Positions 1-10,245 of a stretch of DNA of 64,000 nt are shown here, in pieces. A program made the position numbers and the translations under genes. Positions within the stretch are counted from its first letter, which is position 1; each line of letters starts with the position of its first letter. The notes beneath the pieces are model-generated. The model worked only from the letters and a program-made list of their open reading frames with translations, was not told the origin of the DNA and searched no databases. This DNA comes from Onthophagus taurus (Eukaryota > Arthropoda > Insecta > Coleoptera > Scarabaeidae), in the NCBI RefSeq assembly GCF_036711975.1, contig NC_091975.1, positions 8,558,501-8,622,500 on the forward strand, read 5' to 3'.

Positions 1-2
1 TT

Positions 3-221
3 CTATAATTTTTAGTTTATGGAGGCTTTGGTATATTTTATTATAAAAATTGCGACATCATTCCCTCCTTTTTAAGTTTAATATTTGAGTATTATTAACC
101 TGATGATGGGAACATTTCCCGAAACGTCGTTATAATTGGAGTTTTAGAAATAAAGGAGGGAATGATGTCGCAATTTTTATAATAAAATATACCAAAGCCT
201 CCATAAACTAAAAATTATAGA
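3..221. repeat. Inverted repeat with ~71-bp arms
   Basis: Positions 3-73 are nearly the exact reverse complement of 151-221. The spacer holds the first hammerhead motif. The arms come from the retroelement tail, so the structure reads as a head-to-head fusion of two element ends, a common outcome for Penelope-like elements with inverted 5' pieces. A transcript across it would fold into a long hairpin. Confidence 0.85.
94..136 (+). ncRNA. Hammerhead ribozyme motif, copy 1
   Basis: The conserved core is present in order: CTGATGA (100-106), a stem II hairpin GGGAA-CAT-TTCCC (108-120), GAAA (121-124), then CGTC (125-128). Stem I is formed by TAAC before the core and GTTA after it (129-132). Stem III is only A-C paired with G-U and has no loop, as in the minimal hammerheads of Penelope-like elements, which are thought to act as dimers through the self-complementary ACGT. 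Predicted cleavage is after C128. An extra T (107) between the core and stem II is a departure, so activity is uncertain. Confidence 0.65.
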
Positions 222-347
222 TTCAAATATGGAAGACACAAGAATCCATGAAATAAAGAGGATAGAGATGATAAATAAAGATGCAATGATGTTCAATCTG
301 GTGAAACAGGAATTAATGGATAGTTTTAAGTTTAATATAAAAGTATT

Positions 348-390
348 ATTAACCTGATGATGGGAACATTTCCCGAAACGTCGTTATAAT
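348..390 (+). ncRNA. Hammerhead ribozyme motif, copy 2
   Basis: Every core element of copy 1 is repeated here: CTGATGA (354-360), stem II (362-374), GAAA (375-378) and CGTC (379-382), with the TAAC/GTTA stem I. Predicted cleavage is after C382. Its TGA is the stop codon of the upstream open frame, so the ribozyme would sit at the start of the element's 3' untranslated repeat. Perfect retention of the core in both copies suggests recent or selected copies. Confidence 0.65.
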
Positions 391-445
391 TGGAGTTTTA
401 GAAATAAAGGAGGGAATGATGTCGCAATTTTTATAATAAAAATAA

Positions 446-1388
446 TATTATATTCTGTCTATGTTTATTTATATTACAAGTGTAATTATGCTCTAGCCCA
501 CGTGTGACTGCTAAAAATTACTAAAAAATCAATTTCTTTAAAAAAGTTTATTTGACATTTATAAAAATAGTTTGAAATGATTGTTGACAATTTAGAATTG
601 TCAGTTTCAACAACATGTTTACTCATCTGGAATAAGTGTTTAGAAATGTAAAAACATAACAATTAATGTTTATAATAAATAGTATTGTTTCTCTGTAAGT
701 AGATAGCACTTTTTCTTTTGTATTGTTGCTCGTTTCAATAAATTAAGTCTGTTCTGATTAGGCTAAAAATGCGTTACGTAATGAAACCAGTGCGGTAATG
801 AACTTCATTACGTAACTCAAATCACCTCAAATGAGTGCGGTAATGATGACTCCAAGCAGTCGTAGATAAAATAATTTTACTGCCATATACCAGATTTTAA
901 TGCGACTTGGTACTTTATCAAATTTAAAAAGATATAAGTAATGAAATATGCAAATTTTTTTGCCATATAATTTACGACTTTAGAGAAAATAAGATGCACA
1001 TATTAAGAGATAGGTAGTAGAAGAGAAAATGGGCGGCATTTTGAACAATTTCTAAATATTAATTAAATTAATACCTACTTGTTGAGCAACGGGATTTATT
1101 GTTCTGTCATTTAATTGTATTTTTATCACGTTTTGATTATTTAATTATTAAAGTTTTTCTTAAATTGTATTTTAATATAATATTACTGATTTACAAATGA
1201 CAAACAAAAAAAAGTGACAAAAAAAGGACAGAATATATTACTTTCTGTCACTTTTTAAGTACAATAATAACATTTTATTACACATTTTTCTTTAAATTCT
1301 AAATATCAGGAAAACTATTAAAGTTAGACATATGACATACTTATCATAAATTAAAGGTAACTTGATGAGCAATTCAACTAGCACACAA
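446..1388. other. No gene seen; AT-rich intergenic DNA
   Basis: No convincing coding frame or splice pattern was found. At 767-850 two short segments with the theme GCGGTAATGA and TTACGTAATGAA repeat in direct and inverted form and may be a decayed MITE. 1209-1256 contains a loose inverted pair around GTGACA and TGTCAC. Confidence 0.5.
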
Positions 1389-1390
1389 TA

Positions 1391-1769
1391 TACAGGATGT
1401 TTCATTTAAAAAAACTTAAGAAAAAGCCATTTGAAAAACATCAAAACTAACTAAGCTTTATAAACAGCCTCTATAGTGTATCTAATATCTTTGAATACTA
1501 TCATCTATCTACTGGGTTTGACTATTGTCTGACGTAGTTTCAAGGCAAAATCGAAAAAAATGTCGTTTTTACATAGTTTTTAAAAAGATCCTGTAATGGG
1601 CACATTTTGGAAGAACAATAATATCTCAGGAACTATGAACGCTGTGAAATAGTAACAAATACGGTTATATAAACAAATTCAGTTCTATTCATAATATGAT
1701 AAAATAAACAGGGTGTTAAATTTAAATAAATTGACGTACTCTCCGTTACGCTTAAATAGAACACCTGTA
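1391..1769. mobile_element. Short Tc1/mariner-type MITE
   Basis: The left end TACAGGATGTTTCATTTAA and the right end TTAAATAGAACACCTGTA are imperfect inverted repeats. Each is flanked by TA (1389-1390 and 1770-1771), the Tc1/mariner target duplication. A third end-like motif, ACAGGGTGTTAAATTT, sits inside near 1710 and suggests an older nested end. There is no transposase frame, so it is non-autonomous. Confidence 0.65.
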
Positions 1770-2051
1770 TAAGTTAAAATAGTTTTATCTACAACTATTG
1801 AATTATCTATTCGTTATACAATTGATTTTTGACGGGTAATGACACGCATTACCCATGACTGACAAAGTGTTGAATAATGAAGCCATTATTCCACAGTTCT
1901 GACACGGCCTACTAATCAAAAAATAAATATTTAACAGAAATGACAGCTTTCTAATATTGAGGTTATGTCTGAAATGTCTATCATTCATCAGTTTATTATT
2001 TTTCCTTTTTTTTTTTATTTTTTTTCAAAATTAAATGGTTGTAGATAAAGT

Positions 2052-2203
2052 ATAGTATTCAACTTGCGTATAATGGATGTTACCCACTCAGATTACAACA
2101 CTCGCTCGCTTCGTTCGCTCGTGTTGCAACTTCTTCTTCGTGGGTAATAGCCACCATTATACGCTTGTTGAATAATATACTATTACGTAATAGAAAGTGA
2201 TGA
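2052..2203. repeat. Long palindromic repeat
   Basis: About 35 bp at the left (agtattcaacttgcgtataa and onward) is mirrored at the right up to 2203. A second inner palindrome is built on CGCTCGCTTCGTTCGCTCG flanked by CAACA and TGTTG. No TIR-TSD boundary was resolved. It is probably a foldback or MITE-type repeat. Confidence 0.6.
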
Positions 2204-2248
2204 GTCAAACATCTTTTATACTAATAACTCACCCTGTATAATGACTTA

Positions 2249-2650
2249 GCGCTATCTAACGCTATTTAACATGAGTTATTAGAACTCATATTAGATCTAG
2301 AACTAGAAACATTTGGGTTTAGCCTTGCGTCTTTTAAGACGGCTAAACCCAAATGTTTTTAGTTCTAGCTCTAGTGTTAGTTCACTAAAAATATACAACA
2401 TCTTGGCGGTGAATAACAAGTAAAACTAGAACTAACACTAGAACGCCGCGAATTTTTCTAATTCTAGGGTTAGTTCTAGTTTATTACGAGTATTTGTATA
2501 ACAACCTAGCGCCATCTAGTGCTATTTAGCATAAGCTAGCATTGCTATCAGAACTCACACTAGATCTAGAACTAGAAGCATTCGGGTTTAGCCATACGTC
2601 TATTGAGACGACTAAACCAGAATGTTTCTAGTTCTAGTGTTAGTTCTAAG
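2249..2650. repeat. TAGTTCTAG palindromic element, 1.6 copies
   Basis: The unit contains a perfect-looking hairpin around GGGTTTAGCC and GGCTAAACCC, joined by GTCTTTTAAGAC and flanked by runs of TAGTTCTAG and CTAGAACTA. A second, partial copy starts near 2505. The same element recurs at 11842-12075, 12378-12622 and 20160-20410. Shared end motifs are TATAACAACCTAGCGC and TATAATGAATTAAAA. It is a non-coding, MITE-like family. Confidence 0.7.
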
Positions 2651-3058
2651 GGTAAAAAAGAGTAAATTACTTATATCGAAGTTTTACAGTATTATGAAAC
2701 TCCCTTTTCTATAATGATTGATCTGTATTGATCTCTGAGTCATTAACTTACAACTATGAATAAATAGATTATTTCCTCTCCAAATGTTAGTCTTTATATA
2801 AACCATATAATATGGTTTTGCAAATTATGATAATTTTGATTTTTTTCGTGATAAGGTAGTCGCAAAAAACAGCGGAATTCTCGAAAAAATCATGAACGCG
2901 ATGCCAAAACATTACCTTCCAACATTTTTTAACAATCATAATTCAAAAAATAGTTCAATACTTTACAGATTTAAGTCGTGGTTACCGCAAAATACTATTC
3001 AAACCATTAATCCATCACATCACACATGGGAGAGGAAAATTCTTAGGCTCAATTTGGG

Positions 3059-3298
3059 ATGGTATTAAAGATACAATTATATGATGAGCCATCCCTTACA
3101 ACTAAAGTAAGGAAGGCCAGAAGCAGTAGAGTTACTAGAAAAACCTACCTTCTGGCATTCAATATTTTCAGTTATAATGGCATAACAAAAGTATGGAGAA
3201 AGAAAAACGAAGAGATGAATAAAAACAACTTGAAAGCTGCACTATTACATGAATGGCAGAGTATTTCAACAGAAATTACAACTATGCAATATGTATAA
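3059..3298 (+). pseudogene. Tc1-like transposase remnant
   Basis: The end of this 79-codon frame reads NNLKAALLHEWQSIS, which fits the C-terminal tail of Tc1-type transposases (LKAALLEEW-type helix). FSYNGI nearer the middle resembles the GxFSYNGVG segment that follows the second catalytic strand. The DDE core between these parts is missing, so the copy is internally deleted. No inverted ends were found around it. Assignment rests on short motif likeness only. Confidence 0.45.
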
Positions 3299-3935
3299 GA
3301 GTAACCTACTGTATGTAGAAGTTTTTGAGTTAAAGATATGATTATGATTTGTGTTCTCCATGATTAATAATAACTTTTAATAAGTTTTTATGTAAAATAC
3401 AGACTTATTACATCTTTTGTTGAAAAATTTCATTGAATTACATTTTGGAAGCTGAGATATTATCATTTTTTGGGATGTATGTGCTTTATTGTACCACTGT
3501 ATGTATGTGTGGAAGGGTTCAGAACTGTTTGGAACTACAGAACTCTTAATCCAAAACAGGCCTATTAATTTAAGCTTATTTTTGAAATAAATATGTTTCT
3601 CTAAGCTGTAATATATCACAATTACTTGTATTGATGGTTTAAATTGCAATATAAACCAATAAATTTAGTTTAACCAAAAATTAATGCATTATTTAATATA
3701 TGTGTATGATAGAGTACTACATAAAAAGTGCTCTAGTACATGGTAACCATGGCAACTATCACTTAGATTTAGATAGTTATCAAAAAGTGGGCCTAAATGA
3801 ATCAAAAAGAAATAAAAATGTGTTTAGTTTTCAATAATAATGTTTGATAGACTATTATTTAAATAAAAAAATGAGTTTAATACCTGTGAAGATGAGTTGG
3901 TGCCTTATTCATGAGGGTATAATATTGCCTCACAA
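3299..3935. other. No gene seen
   Basis: AT-rich DNA. Minus-strand frames here lack a start context, splice sites or family motifs. Nothing further can be supported. Confidence 0.4.
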
Positions 3936-4062
3936 GTTCGCGGCCGACGCTATCGGGGGACGGGGGTGCCTCCATGACCATGACAGAACTTGGAAGTTAA
4001 GTACCAGGGGGGCTGTCAGGCGATTATACGCAAAGGCTCCAGCTGGCGAAGTGTTATAGGGA
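3936..4062. other. GC-rich island of unknown nature
   Basis: About 125 bp of clearly higher GC content stands in AT-rich DNA, with open frames on the plus strand (3844-4059 encodes a 71-residue peptide rich in Arg, Gly and Ala near its end). GAAGTTAAGTACC inside it recalls the 5S rRNA box, but the rest does not align with 5S. It was not recognised as any gene. It could be a captured fragment or a small non-coding exon. Confidence 0.3.
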
Positions 4063-4659
4063 GGATTTGAAGATTAAAACGTTGTTGCTGTTGTTACGAA
4101 TCTGAAATTAATTATAAAAAAAAAATGTTAATACCATTATTTATACAAAAAAACATTAAAAATAGGTAAAATTACTAAAGATTAAAGTCCAAAATTTGTG
4201 ATAGAACTAGAATTGAGATTTTTATAAGAAAAAATCGCGAACTACGACGCCATCTATATTGTACAAATACCCAAAAAAAAAAAAGAAGATAGTTTTTTTT
4301 CAATATTTACCCCAAAAAACTAATTAATATAAAAAAATAAAAATAAAATTATAAAGAAAGAATGCACGTGCAAAAAAACCGCACGTGGGATTATTTACTA
4401 AACGATCAAAGATAGAAAAAATCGTGCCCAAACAAAGAGGTTCGTAAAACCACATGGACTTAAACCGAGTTAGAACGATAACCGAATCCCGTCCGATGAA
4501 TACTTTTGCGATCCCCACGGATCGTATGAATCAAAAACGAATATTTGCTGTCTATATTTTGAGTTGCACGTGTGAATTTCGGTGCGGTTTCGTCGAAAGA
4601 CGCTCGAAAGCCGATGGTTAAAAAACGTTAATGAAACGAAACGTCAAAAATAGACTTAC
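4063..4659. other. No gene seen
   Basis: AT-rich sequence with several A-runs. No coding or repeat structure could be supported. Confidence 0.4.
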
Positions 4660-4860
4660 CTGTGACCGGCCCCGATATCAGGCTCGCCGGGTGTTCATCA
4701 AAAGCTGCGTAATAAATCGAATTTAAACGGCTGCGAGAAAGATTTGTAGTATTTTTTGTGTAGAAATGCCGCAAAAAGAACGGATCTAAACTTCATAAAT
4801 TGTCGTTGATACTGTGCGACTGCGGAACGTCTTGTGGGAGGGCGCTGGTTGTACAAAATT
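4660..4860 (-). promoter_or_regulatory. Candidate promoter and non-coding first exon, minus strand
   Basis: On the minus strand this GC-richer block ends in a strong 5' splice site, CACAG followed by GTAAGTCTA (exon end at 4660). It has no long frame, as expected for a 5' untranslated exon. Its gene would run leftward, past position 1. It could instead belong to a non-coding transcript. Evidence is the splice motif and base composition only. Confidence 0.3.
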
Positions 4861-5369
4861 TAATCTCGTACCCAAAACGTTTTTTCTAGAATGTCACTAA
4901 ATGGGTGGGGTTCGAGATTAACAATGATACCAATACACCAAAAAATAAAGTTACTAAATTTTTATATAACAACAAAAATTAAACAATTTTATTACTAAAT
5001 TTAATAATTGTCGAAATATTAAATAAAACAATTATTGATTGGACATCAGAATATTTATTACGTTTTCTTTATGATACTGGACTATGTACACATATAAGTT
5101 TATTATTTATTTTTGTATTATTATTTAAACACGAAAAGTATGAGAGTTCAAACGTTATCATACAATTAATTATACGAAAAAACTTATACTAGCGGAATAG
5201 AAAATAATGAATTTTATTTTAAATGAAATAACTCCTCGGATTTTTCTTTGTTTTCATTGATTCAATTAATTAATAACTTGATACTACAAAAATATAAAAA
5301 TAACGCTTAAAAAAATCTTCTAACGCTCTTAAATTATACAAGAAAAAACTCTATACATATTACTAAGGG

Positions 5370-5510
5370 ATGGGTAATAAAGTAAAAGAGACAATATATT
5401 GTTAGTTTAATTTAAACTTAAATTGTTTCCTTTTTGCGGCTTCTTCTTTAAATAAACATTAATTAATTGCTATTGAGACTTGATATGAAAAGATGAGATG
5501 AGGAAAACAC
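5370..5510 (-). other. Candidate exon downstream of snoRNA copy B
   Basis: On the minus strand a good 3' splice site (T-rich tract, then TTTTTTGCAG) precedes position 5510. It lies 72 nt downstream of the D box of the snoRNA at 5580-5652. Spliced after the squid 9173-9235 exon, it would add a short in-frame tail ending at a TAG near 5470, so it might be a further alternative last exon of squid or an exon of a separate snoRNA host transcript. This is inference from splice motifs. Confidence 0.25.
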
Positions 5511-5579
5511 CTGCAAAAAATTAAAAAAACAATTAATTTAACATAATAAACAATACTTAAAGATTATTAACAAAAATTA

Positions 5580-5652
5580 TTAATCAGTGTGGTTAAATCT
5601 TCACGTTTTAAAATCAGTAGCAGAACTGGATAATAATTTCATCATTATAAAT
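5580..5652 (-). ncRNA. Candidate box C/D snoRNA, copy B
   Basis: Read on the minus strand: C box ATGATGA (5645-5639), D' box CTGA (5617-5614), C'-like GTGAAGA (5604-5598) and D box CTGA (5587-5584). The flanks TTATTTATA and TTAATAATT can pair as a terminal stem. The stretch before D', ATCCAGTTCTGCTA, is identical to copy A at 10640-10710, while sequence elsewhere has drifted, the pattern expected of paralogous guide RNAs. The RNA target was not identified. Confidence 0.55.
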
Positions 5653-5654
5653 AA

Positions 5655-6100
5655 TTCTAATTAGTTTAATTAATAATTAAAGCATTCAGGAAATAATTGC
5701 ATATAAACAGTTTAGGAATTGATATATTTGGCAAATATTTTCAAAAAACTACGTCATTGTAGATAAAAACAATTATTTTTTTATAAAATTAAAAAAATAT
5801 TTACAAACTAAACCTAATATCAAATCAAAAAGAAGGAAATTCGTAAGGAATGCGACATGAAAGATGCGCTCATGCAGGAGATTCTGAAACGAGCACTCAA
5901 GAATGAATACTGACGACCAGGATTGTCAAAGAAATGCAAAAATTTGAAACTGTCCAAAGTGAAACACCTCACAAGCTTTCCTGAGACGATTTCATTGTTA
6001 AAAAAAAAACCATTAGTGTTCTTGTTAAATTTACTTTTGCAGAAAACGAGAATCTTCATAAAAAGCAAAATTTACAATTAATATAATTTTGGATTTCAAT
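5655..6100. other. No gene seen
   Basis: AT-rich intergenic DNA leading into the 349-bp satellite. Open frames on the minus strand (5820-6068) show no recognisable domain. Confidence 0.4.
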
Positions 6101-6102
6101 AA

Positions 6103-8519
6103 GAGATGAATATAACCCCTTCTAATCTATTGTAACTTAAGCCCTCCAAAGGTTTTTGACAAATGCAGGTCTGGTTATGGAAAAGGTGATATTTTAAGGG
6201 CGTCAGGAAACCTATAAAACTGCGAAGTTATGTTATATTAGGTTTTTTCCAGCCTCTGAGGCCTCCCAATTATTAATTGCCTGTTTTAAGTGGCTTTTTT
6301 GTAGTCCACAGTTGGGTTGGGGTCCAAAAAAGGGCGTTTTCGCTAAGTTTTGAGCTAAAATTAACGTGGAATAGGAAATGAAGTGTCTAATTTAATTCTA
6401 TGATATAAAATAAATAATATAGAGATGAATATAACCCCTTATAATCTATTGTAACTTAAGCTCTCCAAAGGTTTATGACAAACGCAGGTTCTAGTTGAAC
6501 CTTAATATTGCTCCAAGGTCTGGTTATGGAAGAGGTGGTATTTTAGGAGCCTTTGCTGAGATATAAAACAGCAGAGTTATGTTATATTAGGTTTTTTTCA
6601 GCCTTTGAGCCCTCCCAAATATTAATTGCTTGTTTTAAGTGCCTTTTTTGTAGTCCACAGTTGGGTTGGGGTCCAATAAAGGGCGTTTTTGCTAAGTTTT
6701 GAGCTAAAATTAACGTGGAATAGGAAATGAAGTATCTAATTTAATTCTATGATATAAAATAAATAATATAGAGATGAATATAACCCCTTATAATCTATTG
6801 TAACTTAAGCCCTCCAAAGTCTTATGACAAATGCAGACAAATCCTTGTTGAACCTTAGTATTGCTCCAAGGTCTGGTTATGGAAGAGGTGGTATTTTAGG
6901 AGCCTTTGCTGAGATATAAAACTGCAGAGTTATGTTATATTAGGTTTTTTTCAGCCTTTGAGGCCTCCCAAATATTAATTGCTTGTTTTAAGTGCCTTTT
7001 TTGTAGTCCACAGTTGGGTTGGGGTCCAATAAAGGGCGTTTTTGCTAAGTTTTGAGCTAAAATTAACGTGGAATAGGAAATGAAGTGTCTAATTTAATTC
7101 TATGATATAAAATAAATAATATAGAGATGAATATAACCCCTTATAATCTATTGTAACTTAAGCTCTCCAAAGGTTTATGACAAATGCAGGTCCTTGTTGA
7201 ACCTTAATATTGCTCCAAGGTCTGGTTATGGAAGAGGTGGTATTTTAGGAGGCTTTGCTGAGATATAAAACTGCAGAGTTATATTATATTAGGTTTTTTT
7301 CAGCCTTTGAGCCCTCCCAAATATTAATTGCTTGTTTTAAGTGCCTTTTTTGTAGTCCACAGTTGGGTTGGGGTCCAATAAAGGGCGTTTTCGTTAAATT
7401 TTGAGCTAAAATTAACGTGGAATAGGAAATGAAGTGTCTAATTTAATTCTATGATATAAAATAAATAATATAGAGATGAATATAACCCCTTATAACCTAT
7501 TGTAACTTAAGCCCACCAAAGGTTTATGACAAACGCAGGTCCTTGTTGAACCTTAATATTGCTTCAAGATCTGGTTATGGAAGAGGTGGTATTTTAGGAG
7601 CCTTTGCTGAGATATAAAACAGCAGAGTTATGTTATATTAGGTTCTTTTCAGCCTTTGAGCCCTCCAAAATATTAATTGCTTGTTTTAAGTGCCTTTTTT
7701 GTAGTCCACAGTTGGGTTGGGGTCCAATAAAGGGCATTTTCGCTAAGTTTTGAGCTAAAATTAACGTGGAATAGGAAATGAAGTGTCTAATTTAATTCTA
7801 TGATATAAAATAAATAATATAGAGATGAATATAACCCCTTATAATCTATTGTAAGTTAAGCCCTCCAAAGGTTTATGACAAATGCAGGTCCTTGTTGAAC
7901 CTTAATATTGCTTCAAGATCTGGTTATGGAAGAGGTGGTATTTTAGGAGGCTTTGCTGAGATATAAAACAGCAGAGTTATGTTATATTAGGTTCTTTTCA
8001 GCCTTTGAGCCCTCCAAAATATTAATTGCTTGTTTTAAGTGCCTTTTTTGTAGTCCACAGTTGGGTTGGGGTCCAATAAAGGGCATTTTCGCTAAGTTTT
8101 GAGCTAAAATTAACGTGGAATAGGAAATGAAGTGTCTAATTTAATTCTATGATATAAAATAAATAATATAGAGATGAATATAACCCCTTATAATCTATTG
8201 TAACTTAAGCCTTCCAAAGGTTTATGACAAACGCAGGTCCTTGTTGAACCTTAATATTGCTTCAAGGTCTGGTTATGGAAGAGGTGGTATTTTAGGAGGC
8301 TTTGCTGAGATATAAAACTGCAGAGTTATGTTATATTAGGTTTTTTCCAGCCTTTGAGGCCTCCCAAATATTAATTGCCTGTTTTACGTGGCTTTTTTGT
8401 AGTCCACAGTTGGGTTGGGGTCCAATAAAGGGCGGTTTCGCTAAGTTTTGAGCTAAAATTAACGTGGAATAGGAAATGAAGTGTCTAATTTAATTCTATG
8501 ATATAAAATAAATAATATA
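6103..8519. repeat. Satellite, seven copies of a ~349-bp unit
   Basis: Units start with GAGATGAATATAACCCCTT at 6103, 6422, 6771, 7124, 7473, 7822 and 8171. Unit length is 349-353 bp, except the first, which lacks about 30 bp (the GTTGAACCTTAATATTGC part). Copies differ by a few percent, with edge copies the most divergent, as expected from unequal exchange. No frame is conserved through the unit. The array lies just past the 3' end of squid. Confidence 0.93.
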
Positions 8520-8610
8520 ATATGCAATGATTGCATCAATTAAATTATTAATTTAATAATAAGTAATAACAAACTTTAGCGCCGATTTTTGTTCACCAAA
8601 CTGAAATGCC

Positions 8611-8616
8611 TTTATT
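8611..8616 (-). terminator. Poly(A) signal for the long squid isoform
   Basis: AATAAA on the minus strand about 225 nt past the stop codon at 8838. A second AATAAA-like site lies near 8672. Confidence 0.5.
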
Positions 8617-8837
8617 TTATGAATGTTATTAACTAATGGTTAAAAAAATCTAGAGTATCAGATTTTATATATTTTATTCATAAAACTTAAATTAAACGAA
8701 AAATAAAATCATAACCCTCTAGGTCTTTTTTATGCATTATGATGTTTATGATAAATATAAAAATCATACATACCTATGAAAAAAAACAAAAAAATAATAA
8801 AAACATCACAACTTTCTCTTATTTTTCTCGAAAATTA

Positions 8838-9235
8838 TTAATAGGGTTGATGCCGTTGGTTGCGGCCACCACCACCGCCGCCGCCGCCGCCGCCTCCACC
8901 CCTCTGTTTACCGCCCGTATAACCTCCGCCGCCTCCAGTTCCTGAAAATGCAGCGCATTTATCTTTTAATTTTTTTCTTTTGCCGAAATGAAAGAAAAAC
9001 AAAAAAAAAACGTAATAAGAAAAGAACGAAGTACTAGAAACATAGAAAAACGTAAAAAAATTAGATTCACTCTATCTATATGAAACAAAAAAACTATTTT
9101 TTCCTTGTAACTTTTACTGATTATTATTGATTTAAAGTTTTATATCTTTTTTGATTGTTTTTTGGTATGTACCTTTGCCGCGAGAACCGCTTCGTCCGCC
9201 ACCGTAGCCGCCTTCGTTGTTACCGTAACCATAGT
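8838..9235 (-). CDS. sqd: squid: alternative 3' coding exons (long isoform)
   Basis: Two further squid exons: 9235-9173 (63 nt) and 8941-8838 (104 nt, with TAA TAA stops). They are reached from an internal donor at 10275 (TATG followed by GTAAATA) inside the exon that otherwise ends at 10246. All three joins keep phase 1. The exons encode more Gly-rich sequence, with GGYGGGRSGSRGKG and then a run of eleven Gly before RNQRHQPY. The predicted protein has 367 residues. Drosophila squid likewise makes isoforms that differ only at the C-terminus, which affect nuclear export and gurken mRNA localisation. Isoform use here is inferred from splice sites and phase, not from transcripts. Confidence 0.75.
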
Positions 9236-9474
9236 CTGTTCAGCACGCGCAAAACAAAATGAGATTATTAATCTTGTTTCTTACTTTCTTAGAAATCTTT
9301 TTTATTTTTTAATCTTTAAAAATGAAAAAAAAAGAAATTTTTTTAGTGTGTTCTGAAAACTTACTTTGAGAATTTCTTTTGTATCATGCCAAATTAAAAA
9401 AAAGGAACTAGGAGAAATAAAAATGACAGGAAAACATTATGAAATCATCAATCGTTTTTTTAAACAGAAACGCT

Positions 9475-9480
9475 TTATTC
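9475..9480 (-). terminator. Poly(A) signal for the short squid isoform
   Basis: AATAAA on the minus strand, about 770 nt past the stop at 10246, inside the region that acts as intron for the long isoform. Confidence 0.45.
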
Positions 9481-9579
9481 AAGCCTCAAAAATATTTCAC
9501 AATGTGTTCCCATAATAATTAAGTAATTATAAAGGTTCAACATGCAAAAAAACTATTAAAACGTCGTTAAATCTATCTA

Positions 9580-9650
9580 TCTACATATAAATCTATATGT
9601 ATATACGTATATATACGCGAATATTTATATATATATTTATATCTTTTTTA
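9580..9650. repeat. AT-rich simple repeat
   Basis: Short runs of ATCTATCT, TATATA and ATTTATAT in the squid 3' region (untranslated or intronic, depending on isoform). Confidence 0.6.
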
Positions 9651-10245
9651 GGAACAAACAGGGGTCTTGTTCAAGTCCTTTTTTTCCTTGTTTGTAAATA
9701 GATCTATTCCTGTTTTTTTACTGTGTGGTATGTGCAAATACTCTTTGAAAAAAATTAAAAATGGCAAAAATACATTTATGATAATAAACTTTTAAATTTA
9801 GTTACGATTCAAAAAGAGAACACAACTAAGAGCTCTCTACACGTTGGCATGCAGTAACGGCGCAGACGGCAGCAGGCCCTCAACAAAAAAATAACCAAAT
9901 AAAAACAGAACCAAAAAATCAAACCAACATTTTTTTAAAAGGCAAATAAAATTGAAGAAAAAAAAAAATAAAAGACAAGAAAGTTTAATCGAGAGAATAT
10001 ATAAATTAAAATTAACATTAAAAAAATATTAAAGAAAAAAATATTTATGCTCTCGATAAAACAAAATAAAATTAAATACATGGGGGGGAGAATCAAATCA
10101 AGAAAAACTTCTACTGAACGCCAACGGGTAAAAGCGAACCCAAATTAAAAAAAAAAAACATAACCTCAGTAATGTCTTTCAACAATTTCTTAAGAAAAAA
10201 ATTGATTTTTATTACTACCGCGCGCGAATATTCACTTTACTTTTC

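Larger units (their letters stand above)
1..445 (+). mobile_element. Penelope-like retroelement 3' ends, partial copies
   Basis: Two copies of the same 3' segment lie in tandem (about 75-180 and 325-441). Each holds a hammerhead-type core followed by the same tail of roughly 45 bp (rich in GGAGGGAATGATGTCGCAAT). Between them, 222-356 is one open frame ending at the TGA inside the second ribozyme core. It encodes a charged tail (with IHEIKRIEMINK) that looks like the C-terminal end of a retroelement ORF. Partial tandem copies carrying a hammerhead motif in the repeated end are characteristic of Penelope-like elements; that family assignment is inference, since no reverse transcriptase or GIY-YIG domain is in the window. 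The left copy is bounded by an inverted fragment of the same end. Confidence 0.55.

Noticed and set aside
3936-4062. 5S rRNA gene
   Set aside because: Only about nine bases match an internal 5S motif; the rest of the 5S sequence and fold is missing.
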